A DNA stretch of 64,000 nucleotides. It comes from Lepidodermella squamata. Lineage: Eukaryota > Gastrotricha. Positions 45,501-57,375 of this stretch are shown piece by piece; position 1 is the stretch's first letter, and each line of letters opens with the position of its first letter. Position numbers and translations under genes: made by a program. A model generated the notes under the pieces. The model did no database searches. It was given only the letters and a program-made list of their open reading frames with translations, and was not told the DNA's origin. Location of the stretch: assembly GCA_047495785.1 (NCBI GenBank), contig JBLDXI010000042.1, positions 1,612,001-1,676,000 on the forward strand, in the 5' to 3' direction.

Positions 45501-47729
45501 AAACTAAACTGATATATTGCATTTTTCTCTATATTTTACAGATGGGACGAGTTGCGGAGATTACGTTTCGATTCGTGATTTCAGCAGTGTTGACAAATCA
45601 CTGATGATGTGCTTAATGTTTTTTGCATCACGGATTGGGAAATGTATCTTCCATTTTTGACAGGTTTTGCACTGATAGCATTTCAAACGGTCGAGTGTAT
45701 TCAACTGACGAGAATCAAGCAATAGTCACACTCGGAACGCAGGGCTTCTCAAGCACCAGCACTGGGTTCAATTTGACCGTCTACGCAACGTGCCCGGGTA
45801 CAACGGCCAGCTCGCTCACCAAGGAGTGTCGAATTACCGAAAGTGGTCGCGACTATGAAGGCCTGAATGTCACTGCGTCTTCGTCGGGCCAAGCCTGCTC
45901 TCCATGGTCTAGCAAGTCAAACGTGAAAGATTTGCAACTTCCAATGGGCGATTTCAACGCTTCCGCGAGTGCGTGTCGTGCGTTCAACAATGAGGATAAG
46001 CCGGTATGCTATGTCACCCCAGATACTTACAATCCTTGCCCACTGGTCGACAAATGCCCAGCAGGTAAGTTCACTGTAGCTTTTTGGACCATCTACGCAT
46101 CGAACTAAAGTATCCTTACCTACTTGAAATAGTGAACCAATATTCTTGCGGTTTCGGTTAGAGGTTAGACGTTAGACATTAACAAATGCTTTAGCGGAAT
46201 TGGGGTCCAGTGATGGTGGAATAATTCGATAGTTTGTCCCCTCCTCGATCATTCCATTATTTGAAATCTGTTCGGGAATGTAACAATGCGTTTAACACTC
46301 TTCGATTATTCGATTTTCTGAAATATTTCTCTTTTTATTCTGGAAATAGCTTCATGTACCAACGCATGCCAAAACGGTGGAACATGCGTTGGCAAAGACG
46401 TTTGCAACTGCCCAGCAGGTTGGACCGGTCAAACCTGTACTACTCGTGAGTTCTGAAACAGCTTTTCGTAAATTTGGTGCCTAATTTTCAATATATTCAT
46501 AAAGCTCTGCAGAACACAACGGGAATTTCGACGAAATATGCGCGATGCTTCTTGCGAAGCACGGACGATTTATCGACATGCCGTGCGGCAATAGCTATCA
46601 GTAGCTGTCGAGAATTCGAGTACCAGGTAAGGCCCTACATTATATGGACTACGTGATTCTATAAGCTTCTTCTAAAATTTCTAGGGCGGTCGGACTTTTC
46701 CAACCTATCAATCTTGCGAAATGGGCGTAAGTTATTGCTTCGAATGAGCTTCAACATCGTAAGATTACTCTGCTAATTAAACAGGCTGTGAGCTACTGCT
46801 ATTCCCCTGAAACGGCTGATTTTACTTGCCGTATTGGTGCATGCAACAGCAACGAAAAACGGGTAAAATTGAAAGTTTTCAGCTAAATCTGATACCTGAT
46901 ACCTATATTCGATTGATTTTAGATCAAAATCTTCTCCAGCTCCAGATTTTTTGCTGCTGAGAATTTAATGGCATGCCGTAACCTGGCTTCACCGGTAGCA
47001 CCTCATTAATTAGCTAAACTCAGCGAGCCTATTGCCCTTTCTTTCTAGATGGATTACTATCGTTGTTCGAACTCAGATTTCACGATAAGAGCTTGCCGAC
47101 CAACTAAAGGCTGTGAGACTGGAGAGGTTAACTATAATATTTTGTCATGTTTCTAGTCATTTTGCCAACATTCTTCAAGGTCCAAGTCGGCGGGTATTTG
47201 GATCGAGCTAGCTGCCTTAGCGGTGAGGACTATCTCATCTTTCCAAGCTCAGAATGATCAAAGTATTTTTAGATGCTGAGGTTGATCAGCCTGTAGTTCG
47301 TTGCTACAAGAGATCAAATGGTAACTTCGAAACATGCCGACCCATTTGCCACAATGACGAATTCCAGGTAAAATATCTCTCTAAATTTTGTTCAAAATTA
47401 CAACTGATTTTTTTTTAATTTCAGAATGGCCCGACGTATTTCTTCAAAAATGTGGCTGTTTGTCTGAAAGGGGTAGAAAATTCCGCGAAAATCCTAGACA
47501 CGTTCCAGATTCGTAATTCGTAATTTTAGGGTGCCAGGCTGTGTAGGCGAAATCGGCGACAGAAATACTGCATTGGTTCGAATAGATCCTGTAAACAACA
47601 GGTAAAAATTCAGATTTCTTCTCATTGTATGTTTTTTTTATCCGTGATTTCGTGTGATAGATCAAGATTTTTGCATCATCGGACAATTTTGCTGACAATC
47701 TTGCAGCATGCAAAGCAGCCAACATATGA
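42581..47729 (+). CDS. Secreted astacin metalloprotease, copy 4 (intact)
   Basis: Twenty-three exons with matching phases and no stop or frameshift found. Signal peptide 42581-42640 ([19 protein letters not shown]); propeptide 42696-42764 and 42815-42986 with LCGVPD; catalytic exons 44133-44259, 44317-44389, 44451-44492 ([11 protein letters not shown]), 44548-44612 ([10 protein letters not shown]), 44671-44888 (SVMHYG); EGF-CUB 45119-45375, 45426-45489, 45542-45608; kringle 45664-46064; second EGF 46350-46445; five four-cysteine modules from 46505 to the TGA at 47727. Intron 3 (42987-44132) is over 1 kb, unlike its paralogues, because it holds a MITE-like insert and an antisense coding fragment. 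Expected to be a secreted zinc endopeptidase whose C-terminal modules bind an unknown partner. Confidence 0.87.
43209..43401. mobile_element. MITE-like insert in intron 3 of copy 4
   Basis: About 190 bp bounded by inverted repeats: GATATCGTTAGCGACGCGCC-AAAACAACCACT on the left and its near-exact complement on the right (43369-43401). The short interior has no coding potential. Confidence 0.7.
43442..43843 (-). pseudogene. Antisense coding fragment, possible LINE remnant
   Basis: A 130-codon minus-strand frame (ATG at 43843) within intron 3 of copy 4. Charged and helical in texture ([38 protein letters not shown]), resembling the linker between endonuclease and reverse transcriptase in non-LTR elements. 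No catalytic motif is present, so the identification is weak. Confidence 0.3.
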
Positions 47730-47769
47730 CATTGATCTTGCAATTGTAATAAAGCAGCAAATCGAGTGA

Positions 47770-48539
47770 CTATTTCCCTCATTTCCTCATTCTTTATTTA
47801 CAATTTGGCTGATATTGATTAGTGATTAGTAATGCTTCCTGAGCTTCAATTATTGTGATTAGCTCAAAAACAAAGATTGCACTGATATATATTTTCTCAG
47901 TAATAAAGTAAATCATCGCATAAGCCTGGAGATTTTTTGATCATTTTCGAACTTGGAAGGACTATTTTATGATCGAATGGTTTTTTCGGTCTTTTTGGTC
48001 AACAGTCTTTTGTGCGCAAGGCGGTAGGTGGTAGGTGGTGTAGAAGATGCAACTCTGGGAAAACCGACTTCGCGCCTTTGTTCGGTAAAGCAAATGCCTG
48101 GGTAGCGACGAAGCATTTGTACGTTGCCAAGTGTTAGTCTTAGTTGCTAGGGTGGCGTTGATTTTACTGGTTAGCCACACCCATAGCCGTACGTAGGCCC
48201 AGTCAACTATGTAAATTGGTAGCAAAGTCGAGACAGAATATCAGCAAATTTCCAACGTTTCAAGAACAGATAGCACAACTGCGATTAATGGCTTTCTCAT
48301 TCGAAACCTCATGTAAATACGTCTATTTCAATTTGTATGTCAAATAAGGACAAATAAAAAAGATTTCCGTTCGTTCAATGATTCGTATCACCGGCCTCAG
48401 TATTATTCTCTTTTCATGACTTTGACCCAATTATCGAACTGGCCCGGTTTGGACAACTTCACCTTCATAAAGAGAGAGAACGAGAAAATTGTTTCAGATG
48501 AACCAGCCGTTACATGTGTCCGATTAGTTTGAAAACCAC
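47770..48539. other. Intergenic, no gene seen
   Basis: Between the stop of copy 4 and the promoter of copy 5. It contains a short GGTAGGTGGTAGGTGGTGTAG repeat near 48023; nothing else supportable. Confidence 0.4.
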
Positions 48540-48700
48540 GAGGGTTGACGAAAAAAATTATAACGGACTTGCTCTGTGTAATCGGACTCATGTAGTCATA
48601 GCTTTACCAGGTGACTGCCAGGCACACGATTTGGTTCTTTTCTTTTTTTTCTGCGCGATCGTTTTTATTTCATTCAATTTATTTTATTTTATTTGAAAAA
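48540..48700 (+). promoter_or_regulatory. Family promoter and 5' leader of astacin copy 5
   Basis: ATAACGGACTTGCTCTGTGT, TAATCGGACTC, GCTTTACCAGGTGACTG, CAGGCACACGATTTGG, then the ATTTTATTTTATTTGAA leader. Closely matches the copy 4 promoter. Confidence 0.55.
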
Positions 48701-51700
48701 ATGAAGCTGATACTTGCTGTTACACTACTACTCAGTTTCGTGGCCAATTCCCGTGGAATTGTGAGTGGCCACTATTTTATTAACCCATTCCCATCTAAAG
48801 CATGTATGTTTTCCAGGATCCGGAGCTTGAAGACGTTCTCTGGCAATTGAACGATGCCATTCTTGCAAATCATGGTCTTCCACCGGTACATTTTCGAGAA
48901 ATATCGCCATTAAATGTGTAATACCACTTTTTTTCTAGGCTGATCATAGCGTCCCACTGAAGCTATGCGGCGTTCCGGATCTGGAAACAGCGAAAGCAAA
49001 ACTGAGACGACAGCTGGCAATCGCAGAGGGCGAGCCATTGGTAGCCGGCGTGAAATCGACTGCCAATCTGTGGGAATTTCCTATCAAATACCTAATCAAT
49101 GATTCATTCAGTTAGTTGAACGGTTGTCATATTCTTATTTTTAGGGCCTTTTAGATTCAATATGGAACCAAAATTCCTGGTTTTGTAACAAAATTTGGAA
49201 AAACTAATCTAATAATTTATAGATTAACCCCCCTGATTCAGACACACCGAAATACATTTCAAATCCTTGGGCCTGAATCCTAATTAAAAATAATATTTTC
49301 TATGATCGATAATAGGGGCTTGAATTTGGATTTATTTTCATTACTCTTTGTATTGCTTTGTATTTTAATTCAAAATTCAATTAATGATTTTTTTTCAGTA
49401 GACTGGTTCAGTAGTTAAAAATAAAAAATAAATGAATAATTTATCAAAATGTAACCTTGAATTTTACCGAATCTGGTTTAGCCCCCTACAACTGCTACAA
49501 CTATCCTATTGCTTTCGAACTTAGTTGTAACCTGACTACTTGTATTATTTGATTGCAGCCGCCGATCAGAAAGCCAATATCCGCGCAGCTATGGATCGCT
49601 GGGAAGAGGCTACATGCGCCCGTTTTCTCGAAATTCCAGATCTCCCAGCGGATCTGAACGGCCTGAATATCTTCAAAGAAACAGGGTGAGTCATTTTCCG
49701 AATCTAATTATATTTGTTAGATACGCTATTTCGTGACTGTGCCGAAGATGCTGGTCGTCTGTTGGGAGGATTGAACTCGGGCAACGGCAAGATTTGTCTT
49801 TAGGTGAAGGCTGCACGGGGGTATTTAACATTTTGTTGAAAAGCTGTCCTTTAATTGAACCAAATGACTATTCACTCAGGTATTCATAGCAGCTCACGAA
49901 CTCGGCCACGCTCTAGGAATGGTTAGATATAGTTTCATTTTCGATTGCTTAGTATCTGATTGAGTGTCTCTAGGAACACGAGCAATCGAGAGAGGATCGC
50001 GATAGCTACATCCGAATCTTTTACGAGAACATTCAACCGTAAGTTCTGTGTTGAAAATTCTAAACATTAATGAGATGGTTTTCATATGCATTTAGTGGCA
50101 GCGCGTACGCCTTCAATACCGTAATCAACGATGAGAATTACAATCTATCGTACGTTTATGACTCCGTCATGCACTACGGATGGAACTCATTCGCGAAAGC
50201 TGAAGAATTGCGAACCTTGGAAACAATTGACAAGCGATTCATGTACACAGTAGGCCAGCAGAATTACATCGCTTTCGGAGATGCGAAACGAATTAATATA
50301 CGGTATAATTGTGGTAAGTAATGAAACTGCTTTGTGGACATTTTTCCAAATTTTAAGCTGGAATTAATTGAGAATCGTTCAAAAAATAGCATAAATTGTG
50401 CAATTTTAGACCTAACAATTCTTTCCTCATTTTCAAGTTTATTTCCAGTTTCACCTTTTTTATATCAATGAAGTTCATTGAAATATTCCTGATTACACTA
50501 TGAACCGCCGATTTCATTCCACTACGATGCTTGAATTCCCTCTTTTTAGTTGAAACTTCATGTAATGGCCAACCTCTGCCACAGCCTTGCCAGAATGGAG
50601 GCTATCAGAACCCAAATAACTGCTCTAAGTGCCTATGCCCGGAAGGTCTAGGTGGCGATTTCTGTGAGACCTACGGCCTATACAAAGGTCCAGTTCCATG
50701 CGGTGGTTACGTCGATGTGAAAGCTTGCAGCTACACTTCGATCACCTCACCTGGCTACCCGAACGCCTTCGACAAGAATACGGCTTGCAATTGGTGGATT
50801 CGAGCGGTAATTTCCAGACCTATTTGTTATTGACTTGTTTAAGCTCATCGTTTCAGCCTGCTGGAACTGGTTTGGTTTTCGCTTTCGAAAAGACACCAGA
50901 TCTTCTTGCCGATAATTATTGTAACAGCTTGAAACCATATATAAATCGTTTTTCTCAATGTTTTCTAGATCATACGAGCTGCGGAGATTACGTTTCAATT
51001 CGTGATTTCAGCAGTGTTGAAAAATCAGCAATGAGGTTGGTCAATTGTGGCCATGAGCTACTTTTCGATTCATCAATTTCTTCCAGGTTTTGCACTGATA
51101 GCGTGTCGAATGGTCGTGTGTTTTCAACTAGCGACAATCAAGCAATAGTCACATTCGGAACGCAGGGCTTCTCAACCACCAGCACTGGGTTCAATTTGAC
51201 CGTCTACGCCACGTGCCCGGGTACTACGGCCAGCTCGCTTACCAAGGAGTGTCGAATTACCCAAAGTGGTCGCGACTATGAAGGCCAGGCCATCAATGCG
51301 TCTTCCTCGGGTGAAGCTTGCTCTCCATGGTCTAGCAAGTCGAACGTAATAGATTTGAAACTTCCAATGGGTGATATTGCCGCATCAGCGAACACGTGCC
51401 GTGCGTGGAACAGCGAGGATAAGCCTGTATGCTACGTCGCCGACGGTTCTTATAAGACTTGCCCACTGGTCGAAAAATGCCCAGCAAGTAAGTTCATAGC
51501 AGTCTTTACAAGGGCCCAGAAAAGAAAGCATAAGGGCCCCCCTGTGGTTAGGCTTCGGGTCCCGAAGTAGGGACAGTCCCCCCGTCCCTCTTGTCTCTTG
51601 TCATCTTCGACACAGGTTCATTGCTCTTTGTATTGTAGATTGTACCAATGATTTCCTCATCTCTGTTAGAAATTAACAGCCGGTTTCGAAAGGTTTCGGA

Positions 51701-53261
51701 CAGGGTCTAGGGTCTAGGGTCTAGTGACAATAGCAGATCTGATTTGAAAATAGCCAATCTAATATCGACTCCAATTCGGGGAATCGAAATAAAAGCAAAC
51801 TTGATAGCCTCTAATAATAGTTATTTATCGAATCTTCCCTAACACTTGTTCAATTTTTGCACTATTTTTTTCGGAATAAGTTTCTTGTACCAGTGAGTGC
51901 CAGAACGGTGGAACTTGTGTTGGCCTAGTTTGCAGCTGCCCAGCTGGCTGGACAGACCCAGTCTGCTCAAGTCGTAGGTTTTCAATCAACGGTTCAGTTA
52001 GCTTTGTATTCGAATTTTTCCTTTTATTTTCACAGCTGTTGCTAATGATCCAGGTGATGATGGAGGCGCAGAAACTTCAACGAAGTATGCGCGATGCTTC
52101 TTGCGGAGCACGGACGATTACTCTACTTGCCGTGTGGCAACGCCTAATGGCTGCCGAGAGTTCGAGTACCAGGTAGGAATACCCCATTTTATTATTTCCT
52201 GAATCTAAAAAAGTATTTCAAAAATAAAGAGTCGGACTTTTTCAAGCTATCAGTCTTGCGAGAGAGGCGTAAGTCATTGCTTTGAATGCTACTACATATG
52301 AGTAACAGCTGTGCTAACTACATAGGCTGTGAGTTACTGCTACTCGCCCAAAACCTCCGACTTCATCTGCCGCCTTGGTGACTGCAAAAGCGGCGAAGAA
52401 AGGGTAATGTCGTTATATTTTATTGCTGAATGTATCTGAACAATTTTGATTAATTTCAGATCAAAATATTTTCCAACTCGCGATTTTTCGCCGCTCAGAA
52501 TTTAATGGAGTGCCGTAATCTGGCTACACCGGTACCAAGGGGTCTCTTATATGTGTTTAAGCTAAGCATTTTTCCAGATGAAATACTACCGCTGCTTCGA
52601 ATACTCGAATGTCACGAAAGTGGCTTGCCGACTTACAAAGACATGCATGCCAGGAGAGGTTGATTCGAATAGCCGTAGTCTTTATTTAATCTTTTCTAGT
52701 ATAGAAACGACGCGGTTGGTTTGTGGATCGAGCTAGTTGCCTATCGAGCTAGTGAGCAAAACATTGCTTCCCAAGCTCACAATAGTAAATTTCAATTTCA
52801 GATACATTCGCCGACCAGCCTGTGGTTCGCTGCTACAAGAAAACGAATGGAAAATTCGAAACATGCCGAGCTGTATGCCAAGAAGATGAGTTCCAGGTAA
52901 AAATTATTCCTAGAATTTTTCAAAATTACCAATAGTTTTTTATGATTTAAGAATGGCCCGACATACTTTTTCAAAAATCTGGCTGTTTGTCTCAAAGGGG
53001 TAGGAATTTGCTGCTTACGTTGACCATTAACGTTAACCATTAACCGTTTCAAAATGTTGAAATATCAGGGTGCCAGGCTGTGTAAGCGCAATCACCAAAA
53101 ATACTGCGCTGGATCGAATAGATCATGCAAGAAGCAGGTAAGCGTGGTAATTTAAACGCATTCCTAGCAAACCTATCCGTGTTTTCCTTTAGATCAAGAT
53201 TTTCGGATCATCGGAGCTATATTCCGACAATCTTGCAGCTTGCAAAGCAGCCGACACTTGA
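48701..53261 (+). CDS. Secreted astacin metalloprotease, copy 5 (nearly intact)
   Basis: Twenty-three exons: signal peptide 48701-48760 ([19 protein letters not shown]); propeptide 48817-48885 and 48939-49110 (LCGVPD); catalytic exons 49559-49685, 49748-49820, 49880-49921 ([11 protein letters not shown]), 49974-50038 (EHEQSREDRD), 50096-50313 (SVMHYG); EGF-CUB 50550-50806, 50857-50920, 50969-51035; kringle 51087-51487; EGF 51881-51973; modules from 52036 to the TGA at 53259. Exon 14 has an extra acidic insert (NDPGDDGG). Exon 19 (52700-52751) is odd: using the first AG keeps phase but reads out of the family frame and loses the module cysteine; the second AG at 52704 restores the family peptide but breaks the phase. 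Otherwise open throughout. Confidence 0.83.
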
Positions 53262-54593
53262 AATTAGTTGGCGAATTTCGAAAGCGAATACAATCAAATA
53301 AAACTGTTCCTGATATATTTTGGCTGATAATTACTAACTTAAATGTTTTCTTAAGCTGCCAGTTTTTTGGTTTCCTTACGAATCTCTTCATTTCGCAGAA
53401 ATGCTGTTATATTTTCTTCTTCATGTATCAAATAATAAATCAAATATAAGAGATTTAGATCGGTTAGGACTTGTAGTATATCCGAATGCACTTGAGCTAA
53501 AAATCTTCTTGGTATGCAAGTGGCGGTGCAGAATTCTGCAGAATTCAGGAATTCTTAGTAACACTGAGAACGATATCGTTAAGTAGGCTACGGTTAAGAT
53601 TAAGTTTTTTAAATGGTTCAATTAGGCCACGGGTGATGGTGCCTCGGGCGCGAATGAAAGCCGATGGATTTGAGTTTGTAGACCTCGAGTAGAGGTACAC
53701 AACGCATGGATTGCCCTCTTCTCATCGTTCGTCTCCTGAAACTGGGTGGCCGACTTTAAAAAATTAAAGTTCGAAGTTCTAATGATTTCAGAAAGCTGAA
53801 ATTCTGCTGTCTGAGGAGTCGAGCTAAACACAAAGAAAAGCGATCATTTTCTATCTTTCCCGGCAGCATTTATCATTTTTGCTATTTATGTCTTCGGTTA
53901 GAACAATACAGTGGACATTACATGTAAATAATGAGGCTAAGATAACGATAAAAACAGCCGTAGGCTGATATATTTCTCCGGAAAACAACAAAGTAAATAG
54001 TAAATATCATTCATTTGGGGGCTGAATTCCAAGTGCAGTTCCTGTTGTCTTCATAAAACAACTCGTAGCGGGGGACACCCACGCGTAACTCATAATCTAA
54101 GGCGAAGCTTAAATACTGCTTTCTGAGGAGTCGAACCATCGCGAGATGAGATCATTCAACTTCTGTTGACGCATCACAACCACTCGACCATTCACACCTC
54201 ACAAGTAGTATTAGTTAGTTCGAGTAAAAAATGCGTAAATTAGTTGGGAATGAAAAGTGAATGAAAAATCGGTACTTTTTGCAAATTTAGGTTGAAAAAT
54301 CGGTACATTTTGAAAATTGTGGATGGAAAATCGATAATTAAGGTGGATTGGAATGAGAATCAATTTTTTGCAGGAGCTATCACTAATAAAATTATTTCAG
54401 ATCTGGAACTAGCCGCGGTCAAGTCGAATTGATTATCTCTCAGCAGCAAGTCAAAATAATTGAGGAAACAACTTTGCGAACACGAAACTTTATTGAATAA
54501 TTGCAGGTGAATAAAATGAGAACCGATAATTTTTTTTTCAGAATAATTGAGCAAAAAACACAGTAGATGAGAAAAGTGTACAGAAGAAAGACA
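53262..54593. other. Intergenic between astacin array and acidic gene
   Basis: No supported gene. CTGAGGAGTCGA occurs twice (near 53812 and 54122), and AAAATCGGTAC-TTTT is repeated near 54260-54310. Possibly the border of the second accessory block. Confidence 0.35.
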
Positions 54594-55914
54594 CTACGGC
54601 TCGTATGTTATTAGAGAATCAAAATTTAGACTGGTGTCTTCCAGAAGCGGTCGGTAATCTTCGATGGACGACGTATTTACAAGAACAATGTCATCGAGGG
54701 TGATGACGTCTTCAGGAGAAGGTCGACGCGGAAACAACAATAACAAATTCGGGGAGCTAGGTGTATAGGTAGGCGAAGTAGGTTCATAGGTAGGTGAAAT
54801 AGGTAGATAGGTAGGTGAAATAGGTGAAGGTTCATGGTGAAGGGAGACAGTGTCAAATTGAGGAGAAGGAGGTAAGTATCGTAGAGAAACGGGTGAGTAA
54901 TAAGCAGTCGAAAAGTAGGACGAGTCGCAGCTAGTCGGGGAGCCGCCTGCCGACTCGCCAGCCGAGTAGCCGCTGCCCGCGTAGGTGCTCAGCGTGTCAC
55001 CGCCGGTCGAGATGCTGGCCGTGTAGGTGCTCAGCGTGTCACCCTCGTCCGAGTCACCGTCGTCCGTGGCGCCGCCGGTCGCGTTGTCGGTCGCGCCGTC
55101 GTTCGAGGCGCCGCCGGTCGCGTTGTCGGTCGCGCCGTCGTTCGAGGAGCCGCCGGTCGCGTTGTCGGTCGCGCCGTCGTTCGAGGAGCCGCCGGTCGCG
55201 TTGTCGGTCGCGCCGTCGTTCGAGGAGCCGCCGGTCGCGTCGTCGGTCGCGCCGTCGTCGCCGGCCGCGTCGATGAGCCAGTCGTGAGGCGGCGGCAGGG
55301 GGACAACGCCGGGAGAGTCACCGCGGGGCAGCGCCACAAAGAAATCGTCGACCGGCGTGGCGATGGTATCGTGGTCGGCAAAGACTTGCTCGATATCGAC
55401 GACCGGCAGAACAACAACTCCGTTTATGAAATCGTCGAGAGGGAGCTGGATTTCGCCGAACGGCGCGGCGTCGATATCCGGATAGTAAAACAGGTCTTCT
55501 TCCCCGTAAACCAGTGCGAATAAAGGGGCCCAATCTTCGTAATCGAAGAGGGAGCTGTCGCTCCTGGGCCTGTCGGCAGGGTCGATGATCGTCACCGGAT
55601 CGTCATCGAGGAGAACCGAGGCCATCGCGGCGGCTATCTCGGGCACGTCATCGTCAGCGTACAACTCGCCGTCGCCGCCGCCGCAGGGCAGATCGCCAGT
55701 AGGAGAGACAGAGCGCGGCGAGCCAGGCAAGGCGGCATCGTGCTTGGTGGGCGAGTTTTCAACCGAAGCAGCGTCGCTGTTGGCGGAAGAGTCCTCGCCG
55801 CGGAAATCGAGGTAGTCGTAGGTACGCTTCTCGGAATTTGCGACATGATCTGTAGAAAAATTAAAAAAAATTAAGATAATGAGACGAAATAAATAATCGC
55901 AACTAACCAAACAT
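54594..55914 (-). CDS. Acidic repeat protein with Pol II CTD-like heptads
   Basis: A 7-bp first exon (55908-55914, ATGTTTG) spliced with a GTTAGT donor to exon 2 (54594-55849) gives 420 residues in phase. No family is recognised. The N-terminal half is strongly acidic (DYEDWAPLFALVYGEEDL). Residues about 205-215 read HDWLIDAAGDDG, shared with the paralogue at 56238-56588. Then come five units of a 13-residue repeat (DGATDNATGGSSN), Ser/Thr/Gly-rich sequence, and residues about 355-385 with SPTYEPTSPTYTPSSP, very close to the RNA polymerase II CTD heptad YSPTSPS. The C-terminus is acidic again. The composition suggests a transcription-related or disordered nuclear protein. The gene has higher GC than its flanks and is divergent from the polymerase block. 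Confidence 0.65.
55050..55265. repeat. 39-bp tandem repeat (about 5 units) within the acidic gene
   Basis: Unit GCCGCCGGTCGCGTTGTCGG plus TCGCGCCGTCGTTCGAGGA, nearly identical between copies, encoding the 13-residue DGATDNATGGSSN unit. High identity implies recent expansion. Confidence 0.9.
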
Positions 55915-56237
55915 TAGCCGCTGAAAGCAATCGAGAGGATGGATGCATAAAATGCGGCAGGGCGTCGCTTTCTTAGCCGCAATCGAACGGCGCGAGTTCT
56001 TTAACCACGCCGGCGCGTCGTTCGGGACGACAGGAATGCGGTTCGTAACCAATGTCGGAATGACACGCATCGCTCAGAAAAAATTAACACGTCTAAAAAT
56101 TGCAAATAAAGACAGTTATTAACAGTCCGTGAGATTTTGTTGCCATTAAATACGATCAATAAAAAAAACGAGGGCGATAGAAATGGAAAAGGGCGAGACG
56201 CGAAAAATTAAGGAGGAACGAGAATTAATAGAAAAAA

Positions 56238-56588
56238 TCACAGCCGGGCGCGTTGCAGCTCAGCGAAGACATCCTCAGCATCGATCGGCGCAAAGCCATT
56301 GAGCAGCGAAGCGACGAATTCGTCCAACGATTCGAAGGGATCATACTCTTCACCCAATACCAGAAACTGTAAGTCGGCGTAGCCAAAGAAATCGTCATCG
56401 TCGTTCGTGGTGCCGCCGTCGATCATCGTGCCGCCGTCGATCATCGTGCCGCCGTCGTCGCCGGCCGCATCGATGAGCCAGTCGTGAAGCCGCGGCTGCG
56501 GGACAACGGGAACATACTCTTCATCGAATACCTGACGCCATAAGTCGGCGTAGTCATCGTAATTCAGATCGTCAGCCAGGTCGGACAT
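56238..56588 (-). CDS. Acidic protein, paralogue of the CTD-like gene
   Basis: A single 116-codon frame from ATG at 56588. It shares HDWLIDAAGDDG and a LVLGEEYDPFESLDEF-type block with the larger acidic gene, in the order expected of a partial duplicate. Instead of the long repeat it carries three DGGTMI units encoded by a short tandem repeat. No heptads, signal peptide or membrane segment. Net charge is very negative. Function unknown; tandem location suggests duplication within the mobile or viral-like block. Confidence 0.6.
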   Translation of the reverse strand: MSDLADDLNYDDYADLWRQVFDEEYVPVVPQPRLHDWLIDAAGDDGGTMIDGGTMIDGGTTNDDDDFFGYADLQFLVLGEEYDPFESLDEFVASLLNGFAPIDAEDVFAELQRARL

Positions 56589-56918
56589 ATGAGGTAGAAA
56601 TCACGTGAAAGTCTAATAAAAGCAAAAGGCAATCCGTTGGAAATTGCGAAGCCAGTTTTAAGATCAAATAACGACGAGTCGAAAGATACGAAAAAACGAG
56701 GACGATAGTCATCAGGGTTGCTGAGATAATAGGCTTCGAAGTTTACGAACGAAAATATAAATTTTGAAAATTTCTTGAAAAATGAGCCGCGGCCGACACG
56801 GTTGAATAAAAAAGCGCGAGTTGCGAGCATTGTTGCCCAATGGCGCAGAAAAATCAACACGTGAAAGTATATAATAATTTCGAATAAAATTCAGAAATTC
56901 GCGAAATTTGCGCAGGGT

Positions 56919-56926
56919 ATTTATAC
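56919..56926 (-). promoter_or_regulatory. TATA box, minus strand
   Basis: TATAAATA on the minus strand within the palindromic GAGGGTATAAATACCCTGCG. It lies 330 bp upstream of the acidic paralogue, allowing a long leader. Confidence 0.5.
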
Positions 56927-56954
56927 CCTCCGCAGGCAATCAATCAACAGGTAG

Positions 56955-57235
56955 AATTGTAAATGTCAAATTTTCCCTGTCAAAAATCTGTCAAAAATTC
57001 GAACATAATTCAAGAAATCTTGAAGGAAACGTCAAAAATTTGAAGTTTCAATGGTTACAAGGCAATTAAAAAGTCAGATTAGGCTTAAATTTCTTGAGCA
57101 ATTTGTCGAAAATCTGTCAAAATGTCGAATTTCAAGTTATAAAACTGCCAAGACGTCAAATTTCACGAAGTTAAACTGCCAAGATGTCAAATTTGTCGAA
57201 AATAAAATGCCAAAATGCCAAGAATTTTACAAATT
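56955..57235 (+). repeat. Cluster of TGTCAAA / GTCGAAAA motifs
   Basis: At least ten copies of TGTCAAAT, TGTCAAAAAT or GTCGAAAAT between two divergent TATA boxes. This could be a regulatory region with repeated binding sites. Confidence 0.5.
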
Positions 57236-57273
57236 TAGATTTATTGCTGAAATATGATTGATTGGGTCTAAGG

Positions 57274-57310
57274 GTATATAAGCAGGGCGCGGCGCACACT
57301 TTCAGCACTC
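57274..57310 (+). promoter_or_regulatory. TATA promoter for the PC4-like gene
   Basis: GGGTATATAAGCAGGGCGCG followed about 25 bp later by CACACTTTCAGCACTC, a plausible initiator. The downstream ATG is at 57376. Confidence 0.6.
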
Positions 57311-57375
57311 GTACAGAATTCCTTACAGATTTCACGCCACTATTCCACCTTAAAGTTCCCATATACTTTCTACCC

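Noticed and set aside
55050-55265. CRISPR-like array from regularly spaced repeats
   Set aside because: The units are directly abutting coding repeats without variable spacers, in a eukaryotic gene.
55027-55815. Plus-strand and alternate minus frames across the acidic gene
   Set aside because: They are shadows of the GC-rich 39-bp repeat; only the 420-residue minus frame has non-repetitive coding sequence on both sides and a spliced start.
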